Assembly (NCBI GenBank): GCA_002686085.1
Contig: NZAC01000007.1
Location: 16,755-59,702, forward strand
DNA: 42,948 nt
From: Roseibacillus sp.
GTDB lineage: Bacteria; Verrucomicrobiota; Verrucomicrobiia; Verrucomicrobiales; Akkermansiaceae
Direction of reading: 5' to 3'
The notes under the pieces are model-generated. The model searched no databases. It saw only the letters and a program-made list of their open reading frames with translations, and had not been told where the DNA came from. How positions within the stretch are numbered: the first letter of the stretch is position 1; every line of letters starts with the position of its first letter. A program made the position numbers and the translations under genes. Shown one piece after another: positions 29,041-37,901 of this stretch.

Positions 29041-29319
29041 CTACTTGTATTCAGCATATTTACGATCGTAGTACTTCCGCTCGCCCTCAGTGAGATCCCT
29101 CACAGCTACAACTCGAACTTTTTTGCCGTCGGACCAGAAGCAGAGGAACAGGTAACGGTCTTCAACAGTGCGGCCGAGTGCATAATAGCGAGTTTCCCCA
29201 TCCCTGCGATCCCGATCAGGGAGGAACCTGACCGAAAAAGGGTCTTCAAGGGCCTCTTCGATCTCGCGGGGCTTTATGTCCTTTAGATCGAAGTGAACAT
29301 CCAACAGGTCGAGTTCCAT
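29041..29319 (-). CDS. BrnT-like toxin (RelE-superfamily ribonuclease)
   Basis: A 92-residue protein of the BrnT type; BrnT is a RelE-fold mRNA-cleaving toxin. Features matching the family: IKPREIEEALEDPFSVRFLPDRDRR (helix then the DP.A strand), GETRYYALGRTVEDRYLFLCFW, and the basic C-terminus KVRVVAVRDLTEGERKYYDRKYAEY, where Arg and Tyr residues would form the active site. The N-terminus (MELDLLDVHFDLKD) diverges from the usual F.WD..K. pattern. The ATG is complementary to 29317-29319. It is followed 3 bases later by its antitoxin. Toxicity is inferred from family and gene order. Confidence 0.82.
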   Translation of the reverse strand: MELDLLDVHFDLKDIKPREIEEALEDPFSVRFLPDRDRRDGETRYYALGRTVEDRYLFLCFWSDGKKVRVVAVRDLTEGERKYYDRKYAEYK

Positions 29320-29634
29320 CCGGGCTTCAAACCTAAGGTAAGGAGAGCCGATTCCACAATGAAATAAGCGGGTTCTGAAGATGGATAAATAAAAGAGAGC
29401 GCATGATCGCCTTCTTTCTGAAGAAATGGGGCTAAAGAATCCACCGAGAGAGAGCAGAGGCCTGAGGCTATGCCGTTAGGGTCCTGCTTACCGAGGGCGA
29501 GGGTCTCCTCGCAAGGCATGCGGGAAAGGATTAGGATACCGGAACCGAATTGTGGCGATGCCAATCTTCCTCAGTTGTGCTAGATATTGCGGTGTGAGGG
29601 TTCAAACTCCCAATTGAGGTGATAACCTTGTGGA
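29320..29634. other. Intergenic region upstream of the toxin-antitoxin genes
   Basis: 315 bases between the DUF4340 gene end and the toxin start, both on the minus strand. It must hold the toxin-antitoxin promoter, but I see no clear -35/-10 pair. A TTG-initiated minus-strand frame of 93 codons (29283-29564) runs through it and overlaps the toxin start out of frame. It has no recognisable family and I do not call it a gene. A short CCTTG-TGGAT-CAAGG hairpin (29626-29640) spans the end of the DUF4340 gene. Confidence 0.3.
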
Positions 29635-31614
29635 TCAAGGCTCTGCGGTATCGAGTAGAGAGCTTTTCAAGCTGGAGTAGGCTTCGGAACCAATGACGAA
29701 GTAGTTGGGATTGCCTGTAACTTTGCCGTAGAATATCCGATTTCTGGGAGAAGAGCTGGCGGCAGCGAGTTCAAAAGAGGATTCACGGAATCCCTTCAGC
29801 TCACCCTCCTCATCAAGTTCCTGAAAGATTGCGGTCAGCCTAAAGCTTGGGGAGCGCAGGGCCCGGGCGGCAGCAGGGCTAGCCGGGTTCAGCCATTGCT
29901 CAACACGTAGTTCCTCCATGAACTTGAGCAATTGATTGGCCCGATGCTTGTTCAGCGCAGGAGTTACATCCTCTTCGTATTGGCGAGCGCTCCACTCCTC
30001 AGACAAGAATTTGTATTTTAGAGTCAGAGCAGGATCTCCGAGGGGAACAGAGATAGGGAAATGCTCTATCTTCATGGCGCTGAGATCAACAATTGAGAAC
30101 GGCATGAGTAACGAGTCCTGCCATTGGTAGACTTCGGCCGCTATGGAGGTGTAGCTTGCAGGGCTGATCTCTGCGACCGTTGAGGTTCCCTGCCTCATGG
30201 CGAAGCACCGTCCTTCTGGTGAGCGGCCAAAGATGATGTCGACTGGTTCGCCTTGCTTCAGCTCAAGGAGGATTCTTTTTGTCGGGGGGGAAAGTCCGTA
30301 ACGGGATAGGTTGGCAGCGGCATTCGAAGCAAAGCCGACAACTTCATCGCGTGTAAGAGATGCTAAAACCTTTGCAACGCGGGCTTCGTTAGCGGGCGAT
30401 ACCTGATTCTTTTCCTGCAGGGTCCATCGAGGGCGTCCGGTCCGGTCTTTTCCAAGGAACACATGAATCGAAGAAGACCGTGTGGACTGATGGATGGTCA
30501 TGGATCTAAGAGCAGAGATTTCGAAGTCGGCGAGTGTTCGATCCCTGAGCTGATCAACCTTGAGGGGGAGCTGTGCAAGCGAGATTGCACCGGCTACTGG
30601 ATTGCGAGGCAGCTCAAATACAAGTCCTGGCCGCTCCTCAGAGGTTGCAAGCACTGTGTCAGCCTCGGGAGGAGCAGGAGGCTCAATTGTCAGAATTGTC
30701 GAGGAGGATGATTGGCCGGTTCCAGAGCCTTTCGATGTAAGTTCAAGTTGGAGTAAAAATGCTCCAGGTGGACGCGGTGGAATGGTGATTGATTTTCGTT
30801 CATGTATCCGAATTGCTCTCATCTGGGAGAGCCCGACGATAAGACCATTTACCATGGCCGGCTTGGTTCTCGTTTCGAGGGGTTTCATCATGCGCCACAC
30901 GGAGGATTGATCAGGACTTCTACTGAGCATGATTTCTCTTCCTTCTGATCGAATCCTGATACCCGAAATACTTTTCTGATCTATGAGAACAGGATGATGG
31001 TCGCGAAGCCGACTCAGGCCACGATCAAGAATACGACGAATATTAAATGGGACCTTTTTTGGGGAAGAACAGACATACACATGATCATCCAGTGACTTTT
31101 CCCGGGGTTTCACGAAGAATGTCTCATGGAGGTGGCCATCTTCCTCGTCCAGACGGTGCCATGCTGATCGCCGGCCTACGGTAAAATCCGCGAGAAGCTG
31201 TCCGCCCCCCCTTTTGAGTGTTATCTGGTATGGGCCGGCGTTGGAAGCGGAGGCGCGCATCCCGCTCTCTTCCTCCGTTATCGCTCTGCTCTTGAAGCTG
31301 TCTTCTATCCGGAGGTGGCGAGCAGCGTAAATGATGGTCTGAAGGATGGCGTAATCAGCGCGGTCTCGCACCGGTGTAATCATTTGCCAGACTCCTTGGC
31401 GCTTTACGAATCTTGTTTGATCGCTCCCTCCTTTTTGAATGATGAGCTCTTCAACATCGCTGAGTTCAAAATCGGAGTAGAGCAAGCTGCCTGCAGGTTC
31501 AGAAGTGGTTCCGAATATGACTCCGAGATCCTTGTTGCTCAGGTGTATGGCGGCCATGCTGCCTGCCATAATGGCAATGATCGCAAGAATCAGGGTGAAC
31601 CTTCGGGAAAGCAT
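29635..31614 (-). CDS. DUF4340 domain protein of an ABC/Gld-type operon
   Basis: About 659 residues from the ATG complementary to 31612-31614. One N-terminal membrane segment (FTLILAIIAIMAGSMAAI) is followed by a large extracytoplasmic part. DUF4340-type features recur: SDVEELIIQKGG ... FVKRQGVWQMITPVRDRADYAILQTII, then a second copy-like block RPRWTLQEKNQVSPANEARVAKVLASL, and RYGLSPPTKRILLELKQG. An alternative GTG start (complement of 31675-31677) lies directly after the upstream stop and would add 21 residues; I prefer the ATG because it places the membrane segment near the N-terminus. The gene is the last of four in an operon with GldG-like, permease and ATPase genes. Its role is unknown; it presumably forms part of the transporter assembly. 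Confidence 0.83.
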   Translation of the reverse strand: MLSRRFTLILAIIAIMAGSMAAIHLSNKDLGVIFGTTSEPAGSLLYSDFELSDVEELIIQKGGSDQTRFVKRQGVWQMITPVRDRADYAILQTIIYAARHLRIEDSFKSRAITEEESGMRASASNAGPYQITLKRGGGQLLADFTVGRRSAWHRLDEEDGHLHETFFVKPREKSLDDHVYVCSSPKKVPFNIRRILDRGLSRLRDHHPVLIDQKSISGIRIRSEGREIMLSRSPDQSSVWRMMKPLETRTKPAMVNGLIVGLSQMRAIRIHERKSITIPPRPPGAFLLQLELTSKGSGTGQSSSSTILTIEPPAPPEADTVLATSEERPGLVFELPRNPVAGAISLAQLPLKVDQLRDRTLADFEISALRSMTIHQSTRSSSIHVFLGKDRTGRPRWTLQEKNQVSPANEARVAKVLASLTRDEVVGFASNAAANLSRYGLSPPTKRILLELKQGEPVDIIFGRSPEGRCFAMRQGTSTVAEISPASYTSIAAEVYQWQDSLLMPFSIVDLSAMKIEHFPISVPLGDPALTLKYKFLSEEWSARQYEEDVTPALNKHRANQLLKFMEELRVEQWLNPASPAAARALRSPSFRLTAIFQELDEEGELKGFRESSFELAAASSSPRNRIFYGKVTGNPNYFVIGSEAYSSLKSSLLDTAEP

Positions 31615-31677
31615 GGTGCCGATAGATGTACTATAATAGCGCGCTTGAGGACGATCTGTTGATTCCTGAGTTCCCAC

Positions 31678-33222
31678 CTAGGAGCGTCGACTATTCCAGA
31701 CAAAGAGTGAGATCAGGAGGAAGAGCCCCGGTATGAAGAACATGTTGAGCTTGTTGACAAAGGATACTTTCTGGGAGGAGAGGAGAAGCTTGTAGTAGCG
31801 AATCGGTTTTGGGCCAATTCCGGAAAGCTCCTCTCGGCCGATGAGCCAGTTACTAGTATTGCGCAGGAAGTCAATATGCTCCTTCTGCCTGCTTCGGGGC
31901 CGCAGGAAGTCCTTGTTGGCCACGATGATCATGCGAGACGTATTGTCCGCGGTCCGCTCGTTGCGCTCATTACCGCGGGAAACTGAGGCTGCAAGATAGT
32001 GTGGGCCGGGTAGAGGGCTCGAGCCGTCAAGCGGTTGAGCGGTAACGCTTTCGTTCGCGGAGATCAGGGCGAGGGGAAGGATTTGTCTTAGTTCGAGATC
32101 TTCGGCGTTCTCCCTCAATTCCAGTGACGAGGTTGCCCCCTCAAACAGGGTAGAGGCATTGCCAAGGTCTCCCACCGCTGCCGCGTTGGTGAAGGTGGAG
32201 GGAATATCGAAGGCTCTCTGGCTTCCTTTTGCCGTCGACAAACGCACCGCTCTCGGAGTCACCCCGTGCTCTCTCAGGAAGGCGCGAATATTGGGAGGTT
32301 GTTCCTTTATGGTAGGATCCAAAACTACGAAGAGAGCTGCTTTTGGTCGTTTCCAATAGTTGCGGAGGGCATCCATCTCTTGAGCGTTAAGATCGAAGCG
32401 CGGGGCAACCAGGGCGACCCCGGCTGCATCATCGGGTATTTGATCGAGTCCTGAGATTTTGAATGGTGCCATCTCGATGTTCAGGCTGGCAAATGTCCGG
32501 CTCAGAAAAGTCCAGGGGGCATCCTCTTCAGATCCCCCGATCTGGCTTTTATCAGCCACAAAATACATGCGGCGGGGGTCGCCCTCGAGAGCGCGGCGGA
32601 GGGAGGCTGTTATCTGGTCCTCGTCCTGGTAACCAATCAGTCGCCGCCCCCTTCGCTGGTCGTTGCTGAACACCAGCATATCTTGAACGGGGATAAACCG
32701 AATGTGGGCTTTTCGCATTTCTTCCTCGTTTCGTTCGGGGGTCTCGGAGCTGCTACTCGTAGCAAGAGCGGGGAGGGCGTTGATGATGATGGTGTCTTCA
32801 ACAAACGCGGTGTCGTATTTGTCTGCGATCGCGATCGCGGTATCACTGTCGCGCACATAGTCTATCAACTGAACCTGGATTGCTCCCTTGCTGAGGCGTT
32901 CGTAGGCGTGGAGTAAAGAGGAGATTCTCGGATAGTGAGCAGAATTTCTCCGAACTGCGGCGATAATTTCAACAGGGCTTTCCCGCGTGCTGAAAGACTT
33001 GGATTGCAACAGGCTACGAGTCTGGGTGGAGAGGGAAAAATTCTTGTTCTGACTCAGGTCCCAGACTGATGGATGAGTGCCCGCAAAGTAATTCAGGGAG
33101 AGTAGAATGACCAGACTAAGGCAAAGTTGCAGCATCATCATGCCGCCCTCAGATCTTGGACGCTTCCGACCTTCCTCTGATGGTAGGGTCTGCTCCTCGA
33201 GCTTGTCGGGGTTCTCAGTCAT
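31678..33222 (-). CDS. GldG-like ABC transporter auxiliary protein
   Basis: A 514-residue protein of the GldG/ABC_transp_aux type. A charged cytoplasmic N-terminus is followed by a membrane segment (about residues 28-46), then FSLSTQTRSLLQS, the typical N..F.LS..T...L opening of this family, and a long extracytoplasmic region including VQLIDYVRDSD and a DUF4350-like stretch (GVALVAPRFDLNAQEMDALRNYW). A second membrane segment closes the C-terminus (MFFIPGLFLLISLFVWNSRR). In Bacteroidetes GldG works with GldA and GldF in gliding; in non-gliding bacteria the function is open. It lies 15 bases after the permease gene and abuts the DUF4340 gene. Confidence 0.88.
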   Translation of the reverse strand: MTENPDKLEEQTLPSEEGRKRPRSEGGMMMLQLCLSLVILLSLNYFAGTHPSVWDLSQNKNFSLSTQTRSLLQSKSFSTRESPVEIIAAVRRNSAHYPRISSLLHAYERLSKGAIQVQLIDYVRDSDTAIAIADKYDTAFVEDTIIINALPALATSSSSETPERNEEEMRKAHIRFIPVQDMLVFSNDQRRGRRLIGYQDEDQITASLRRALEGDPRRMYFVADKSQIGGSEEDAPWTFLSRTFASLNIEMAPFKISGLDQIPDDAAGVALVAPRFDLNAQEMDALRNYWKRPKAALFVVLDPTIKEQPPNIRAFLREHGVTPRAVRLSTAKGSQRAFDIPSTFTNAAAVGDLGNASTLFEGATSSLELRENAEDLELRQILPLALISANESVTAQPLDGSSPLPGPHYLAASVSRGNERNERTADNTSRMIIVANKDFLRPRSRQKEHIDFLRNTSNWLIGREELSGIGPKPIRYYKLLLSSQKVSFVNKLNMFFIPGLFLLISLFVWNSRRS

Positions 33223-33237
33223 GACAGATCGTTGAGG

Positions 33238-33990
33238 TTAGCTTTTCCAGCGCCGGTAGTTGAGGGCGTGATGAGTCATGAAAAGCACGAAGGCGGCTGC
33301 GCTGAGGTAATAAATGATTGTGCTGCTGCTTATCAGTCCTCTTGAAAAGTCGCGGAGGTGTTCGCTGGCCGAGATGTGGTGAAATAGAGAGGCTGCGGGA
33401 AACTGATCCCCGTAGATAACTGTGATATATCCAAGAAAGTAATGGATGAACAGTAGTCCTACTGTAATCACTCCAGCAATAATCTGGCTGGAAGTCAGTG
33501 ATGAAGCAAAAGTGCCAATGGCAATAAAGAGGGAGCCCATGAGCACGATCAGAAGAAATACTCCTCCCAGAGAGCCGGTGCTGAAGGGAGGGTCGAGATC
33601 AGTTAGGAGGCCAAAGATTTGAAATTGAAGGAAACTTGGAATCCAAAGAACAAGATAGAAGCACAGGGTGGCGAGGTATTTTCCCAGAACGAGCTGTGCA
33701 GTCTGTACGGGTGCGGTCAGGAGGGTTTCTAGGGTGCCTGCCCTCTCCTCTTCGGCAAAGAGGCGCATTGTAATCAGCGGAAATAAGGCGAGGAAGTAGA
33801 ACCAGAACTGAGGCATGTGGAATACAATGTAAACCAAGCTCTCCGGGATTGGGGCGTCCTGAAGAGCCTTCATAGCGCTGGAGACCGACCAGCCCTGCAT
33901 AACCGTGATAAGAGAGAGAAGAATCCATCCAAATGGACTCTGGAAGAAGCCTCGGAACTCCTTGCGGAGAATAATTAAAAGGGTGCCCAT
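33238..33990 (-). CDS. ABC transporter permease (GldF/ABC-2 type)
   Basis: About 250 residues with six hydrophobic segments. The start at the ATG complementary to 33988-33990 lies one base after the ATPase stop and begins MGTLLIILRKEFRGFFQSPFGWI, the standard GldF/NosY-like opening. An upstream in-frame start at 34125 would overlap the ATPase gene by 134 bases and is rejected. The conserved RLFAEEERAGTLETLLTAPV block, which couples to the ATPase, is at about residues 79-97. It forms the membrane channel of the system together with the ATPase; the exported substrate is unknown. Confidence 0.9.
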   Translation of the reverse strand: MGTLLIILRKEFRGFFQSPFGWILLSLITVMQGWSVSSAMKALQDAPIPESLVYIVFHMPQFWFYFLALFPLITMRLFAEEERAGTLETLLTAPVQTAQLVLGKYLATLCFYLVLWIPSFLQFQIFGLLTDLDPPFSTGSLGGVFLLIVLMGSLFIAIGTFASSLTSSQIIAGVITVGLLFIHYFLGYITVIYGDQFPAASLFHHISASEHLRDFSRGLISSSTIIYYLSAAAFVLFMTHHALNYRRWKS

Positions 33991-33991
33991 T

Positions 33992-34924
33992 TCAGTCCTT
34001 CCTCGTAAGTTCGACAAAAACATCCTCCAGCGTAGCTGCGTGACGATGCAGGCTGCGTAGAGGCCATCCTTCTTCTCGGGCAAGATTCGCAAGTCGCTCA
34101 CGGGTATCGGTTCCCGATTCAACAAGAATGGAGAATTCGCCCCAGTTTCCGCGATTCCGCTCGTGAATGACTTTCTTGACCTGATCCAGGGCGCTCATTT
34201 TCTCCTGGGCTCTCTCGGGATCAGCCTTCACCTCTATGGAGATACGGCCAGCACTGCGCATCGTGGAAACGAGATTAGAGGGAGTGTCCGAGGCGAGGAC
34301 GGTTCCTCCATCAATAATCACTATTTTGTCACAGATCATTTCCACCTCACTCAGAATATGGGTGGAAAGAAGGATCGTGTGGGACTCTCCAAGCTCCTTT
34401 ACAAGATTTCGAATCGATCGAATCTGGTTTGGGTCGAGCCCATTCGTCGGTTCGTCGAGGATGAGCAGGGGTGGATCGTGAATCAGGGCGTCGGCCAGTC
34501 CTACCCGCTGACGGAATCCCTTGGATAGCGTCTTGATCATCTTGCGGCGGACATCTCCCAAGCCGCACCGATCAATGACCTCATCCATACGGCGGCGAAG
34601 GAAATCTCCCCTTAGTCCCTTAATATGACCGCGAAACCGCAAATATTCACGTATTCGCATGTCTCTGTATAACGGGACCGATTCAGGAAGGTAGCCTATG
34701 CGGCGGCGGGTTTCCAGAGGGTGTTCGGCTACGTCCAACCCATCAACGGTGGCGGTCCCGCTGGTTGCGGGCAGAAACCCGGTCAGGATACGGATTGTGG
34801 TGGTCTTCCCGGCACCATTTGGGCCCAGGAAGCCGACTACTTCTCCGTCCGCGGCCTCGAATGAGGCGCCTGATACCGCGGAATGTCGGCCGAAGCGTTT
34901 GGTGAGATTGTCAACCTTGATCAT
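33992..34924 (-). CDS. ABC transporter ATP-binding protein (GldA-like)
   Basis: A 310-residue ATPase and first gene of the four-gene operon. Motifs are Walker A GPNGAGKTTT (residues 34-43), Q-loop region YLPESVPLYRD, signature LSKGFRQRVGLADAL, Walker B LLILDEPTNGLDP and the switch His in LLSTHIL. The C-terminal extension (about 220-310) is the usual regulatory part of the GldA/CcmA-like group. It energises the permease and GldG-like assembly. The ATG is complementary to 34922-34924. It is transcribed away from sucA across a 134-base gap. Confidence 0.95.
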   Translation of the reverse strand: MIKVDNLTKRFGRHSAVSGASFEAADGEVVGFLGPNGAGKTTTIRILTGFLPATSGTATVDGLDVAEHPLETRRRIGYLPESVPLYRDMRIREYLRFRGHIKGLRGDFLRRRMDEVIDRCGLGDVRRKMIKTLSKGFRQRVGLADALIHDPPLLILDEPTNGLDPNQIRSIRNLVKELGESHTILLSTHILSEVEMICDKIVIIDGGTVLASDTPSNLVSTMRSAGRISIEVKADPERAQEKMSALDQVKKVIHERNRGNWGEFSILVESGTDTRERLANLAREEGWPLRSLHRHAATLEDVFVELTRKD

Positions 34925-35058
34925 CTTGGGTATGACGAGAACCGGATTGCATGTGCGATTGACTCTCCGAGTAAGAGACCTTAACTAAAACGAAACGTGG
35001 CCGGCACCAAGGAAGAAAACCCCAAGAGCCGTCTGCGAACCCCTTCTGGTCACGCTCG
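34925..35058. promoter_or_regulatory. Divergent promoter region between the ABC operon and sucAB
   Basis: 134 bases that must serve both operons. On the plus strand TTGACT (34959-34964) is a good -35 match; 17 bases further lies TAACTA (34982-34987), only a poor -10. That would leave a leader of about 70 bases before sucA. No repressor site was identified. Confidence 0.25.
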
Positions 35059-37869
35059 ATGAACTCATCCGTCACCGCCCGCATGAGCGCTAATCTGCTC
35101 GAAGCGAATTATGAACGCTGGCTCGAGGACCCCACTGCTATTGAGCCTGCTTGGGCGGCGTTTTTCGAGGGCTTTGAGCTGGGAACGGCCCAGCTGGAGG
35201 TGCTTGGAGAGGCTGACCAGAATGGCGCTGCCTCGGTTAAAACGGAGAGGGGGTACGAGGAGGACTCGGAGGCTCTGCCTGATTCAGTGCATTCAGCCTT
35301 TCGAGGCAGGCTGGTGAGTCTCGTCTATAATTATAGGACTCTTGGGCACACTCAGGCTCATATTAACCCTCTCGATGACTCGCCGAAACGAAATCCCCGG
35401 CTAGACCCCATCAAATTCGGTTTCGAGGAGAAAGATTTTAGTCGGCGCGTATCCACCCAGTTCTTCCGAAATGGGGCGGAAATGAAGTTGGGTGAAATGA
35501 TCTCCGGATTGGACGCGACTTACTCTGGATCGATTGGGTTTGAGTTCATGCATATCCACAACACGGAAGTGCGTAACTGGATTCGCGAAAAGATTGAAGA
35601 GCGGGTGACTGAGGCCAATCCTTCTCGTGAAATGAAGGAAAAGGCTCTAGGCTGGATTTTGGAAGCAGAGCTTTTTGAATCTTTCATTGGGAAAAAGTTT
35701 TTGGGAGAGAAGCGTTTTTCTTTAGAGGGTGGAGAGGGGCTAATGGCGATTCTCAATCGAATTCTTGAGATGTCCCCAGGTGTTGGAGTCAAAGAGGTAG
35801 CGATGGGGATGGCCCACCGCGGTCGACTGAATGTCCTTGGCCAGATTGTTCGCAAATCTCTCCGCACGATCCTTTACGAATTCACGCCAAATTATGTTCC
35901 CGACCTCGTAGCGGGCGATGGAGACGTCAAATACCACCTTGGGTATGAAAATGTTCGGGCCTTTCCTGATGGAGAGGTCCGAGTCAGCCTGGCGGCAAAT
36001 CCTAGCCATCTGGAGGCAGTAAATGCGGTGGTCGAAGGTAAGGCGAGAGCCCGGCAACGAATTCTAGGTGATGATGGGTCGAAGACAGACCGGAAGCAGG
36101 TGCTGCCCCTGCTTATTCATGGGGATGCGGCTTTCGCAGGTCAGGGTTCAGTTGCTGAAGTTCTTAACCTTTCTCAGCTTCCTGGATATCGCACGGGAGG
36201 AACAGTTCATGTCATTATCAATAATCAGATAGGGTTCACGACCATGCCGTCTGACGCTCGGTCCTCTTCCTATGCCACTGATGTGGCCAAGATGATTGAA
36301 GCTCCTATTCTGCATGTGAACGGAGAGCGACCCATGGAATTGATCTGGGCTGCGGAATTTGCGTTCGCCTTTCGCCAGAAGTTCGGCAGAGATGTCGTAA
36401 TCGACATGTATTGTTACCGCCGCCAAGGCCACAACGAAACAGATCAGGCGGCCTTTACTCAACCTCATATCTATCGGCAGATATCGAAGAGGAAGCCCCT
36501 CGGGAGGCTCTATGCCGATGAACTAATTGAAACTGGCGTCATGAGCGCTGAGGAGGTTCAGGCCGGGCATGATGAGATATGGAGTCGGTTTGAGTCGGAA
36601 TATGATGAGATGAAGCGTCTTGAGGAGGAGGGGAGCCGAAGTATCTATACAGGATCTACGGCCAAGGCTCAGGAAAGCTTCAACCATGACCCGGTTCATA
36701 CGGGTGTCACCCGGGATCTTCTGCAGCACGTCGGAAGCGTTCTAACGTCCGTCCCAGAGGGCTTTAAGCTGCACCCTACTCTGGCGAAACGATTTATGCC
36801 GCGGCGTGTAGACGCATTGAAGAATGGCGGTCCGTTCGACTGGGCATTTGCGGAGTCGCTAGCGTGGGGTGCTCTCTTAAAAGAAGGCTACCCCGTGAGG
36901 CTCTCGGGGCAGGACTGTCGCCGAGGTACCTTTAGTCAGCGCCATGCGGTTTTCTATGATTATGAAAATCGCGATCGCCACATACCTCTCTATCATATCG
37001 ATGCGGAACAGGCCAAATTCTGTGTCTACAATAGTCTTCTTTCAGAGGCTGCTGTGCTTGGCTTTGATTACGGCTATTCTCTGGGCTGTCCTCAGATGCT
37101 GATCATGTGGGAGGCTCAATTCGGTGACTTTGCGAATGGCGCCCAGGTGATCATTGACCAGTTTATTTCTTCCGCAGAATCGAAGTGGCAAGTGCCCAGC
37201 AGCGTAGTGATGCTGCTGCCGCATGGTTACGAGGGCATGGGGCCTGAACATAGCAGTGCGCGTCTCGAGCGGTTTCTCCAGCTTTGTGCTGAAAAAAACA
37301 TGACCGTGGCCAACCTGTCCACGCCCGCGCAATATTTCCATATTCTGAGGAGGCAGAAGCATCGGAGCTTTTTGAAGCCTCTCGTTCTCATGACGCCTAA
37401 GAGTCTCCTGACAAGGCCGGAGGCGGTTTCTAGGGAAGAGGATTTTCTTGAGGGGGAATGTTTTCGAGAGATATTGCAGGATCCGCAGATTGAAGAGCTG
37501 GATCTTGAGAAGGTCGACCGCGTTGTATTCTGTTCAGGGAAGGTCTATTACGACCTTATGCAGCATCGGAAAGAGAACGATCTAAGCCATACCGCGATCA
37601 TCCGGGTTGAGCAGCTTTACCCCTTCCATGGTGAGATGGTTAAAAAGCTGATTGAGCCTTTCAAGCGTGCGGACACATTCGTCTGGTGCCAGGAGGAGCC
37701 TCTTAACATGGGGGCATGGTCCTACATCTGGTCGAGGCTCGAGCAGTGCGTAGGGTCTCGCCGGGTGCGCTATGCAGGTAGGGATAGGGCTTCAAGTCCG
37801 GCCGCGGGATCGAAAGCAATGCACCTGCGTGAGCAGAAGAAGCTCGTGGAAAAAGCGTTCTCGGTGTAA
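35059..37869 (+). CDS. sucA: 2-oxoglutarate dehydrogenase E1 component (SucA)
   Basis: Thiamine-diphosphate-dependent E1 of the 2-oxoglutarate dehydrogenase complex, which decarboxylates 2-oxoglutarate and passes succinyl to SucB. It is 936 residues, a normal length. The N-terminal helix NLLEANYERWLEDPTAIEPAWAAFF is the family's E2-binding-type segment. Core motifs: GLDATYSGSIGFEFMHI, GMAHRGRLNVLGQ, LAANPSHLEAVN, HGDAAFAGQGSVAEVLN (thiamine and active-site region), INNQIGFTT, CYRRQGHNE. C-terminal: GQDCRRGTFSQRHAVFYD, LPHGYEGMGPEHSSARLERFLQ, EEPLNMGAW. It is followed 32 bases later by sucB. No lpd gene lies in the window. Confidence 0.98.
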   Translation: MNSSVTARMSANLLEANYERWLEDPTAIEPAWAAFFEGFELGTAQLEVLGEADQNGAASVKTERGYEEDSEALPDSVHSAFRGRLVSLVYNYRTLGHTQAHINPLDDSPKRNPRLDPIKFGFEEKDFSRRVSTQFFRNGAEMKLGEMISGLDATYSGSIGFEFMHIHNTEVRNWIREKIEERVTEANPSREMKEKALGWILEAELFESFIGKKFLGEKRFSLEGGEGLMAILNRILEMSPGVGVKEVAMGMAHRGRLNVLGQIVRKSLRTILYEFTPNYVPDLVAGDGDVKYHLGYENVRAFPDGEVRVSLAANPSHLEAVNAVVEGKARARQRILGDDGSKTDRKQVLPLLIHGDAAFAGQGSVAEVLNLSQLPGYRTGGTVHVIINNQIGFTTMPSDARSSSYATDVAKMIEAPILHVNGERPMELIWAAEFAFAFRQKFGRDVVIDMYCYRRQGHNETDQAAFTQPHIYRQISKRKPLGRLYADELIETGVMSAEEVQAGHDEIWSRFESEYDEMKRLEEEGSRSIYTGSTAKAQESFNHDPVHTGVTRDLLQHVGSVLTSVPEGFKLHPTLAKRFMPRRVDALKNGGPFDWAFAESLAWGALLKEGYPVRLSGQDCRRGTFSQRHAVFYDYENRDRHIPLYHIDAEQAKFCVYNSLLSEAAVLGFDYGYSLGCPQMLIMWEAQFGDFANGAQVIIDQFISSAESKWQVPSSVVMLLPHGYEGMGPEHSSARLERFLQLCAEKNMTVANLSTPAQYFHILRRQKHRSFLKPLVLMTPKSLLTRPEAVSREEDFLEGECFREILQDPQIEELDLEKVDRVVFCSGKVYYDLMQHRKENDLSHTAIIRVEQLYPFHGEMVKKLIEPFKRADTFVWCQEEPLNMGAWSYIWSRLEQCVGSRRVRYAGRDRASSPAAGSKAMHLREQKKLVEKAFSV

Positions 37870-37901
37870 GAAAGGGCGCGTAGCCCACACCTGATTGATC
37901 T

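Noticed and set aside
29594-29614. Possible tRNA T-arm (GGTTCAAAC)
   Set aside because: The flanking bases do not form a 5-bp T stem, and no acceptor or anticodon stem could be drawn around it.
33991-34125. Longer start for the ABC permease
   Set aside because: It would overlap the ATPase gene by over 130 bases and add a non-conserved N-terminus; the ATG one base after the ATPase stop gives the standard family opening.
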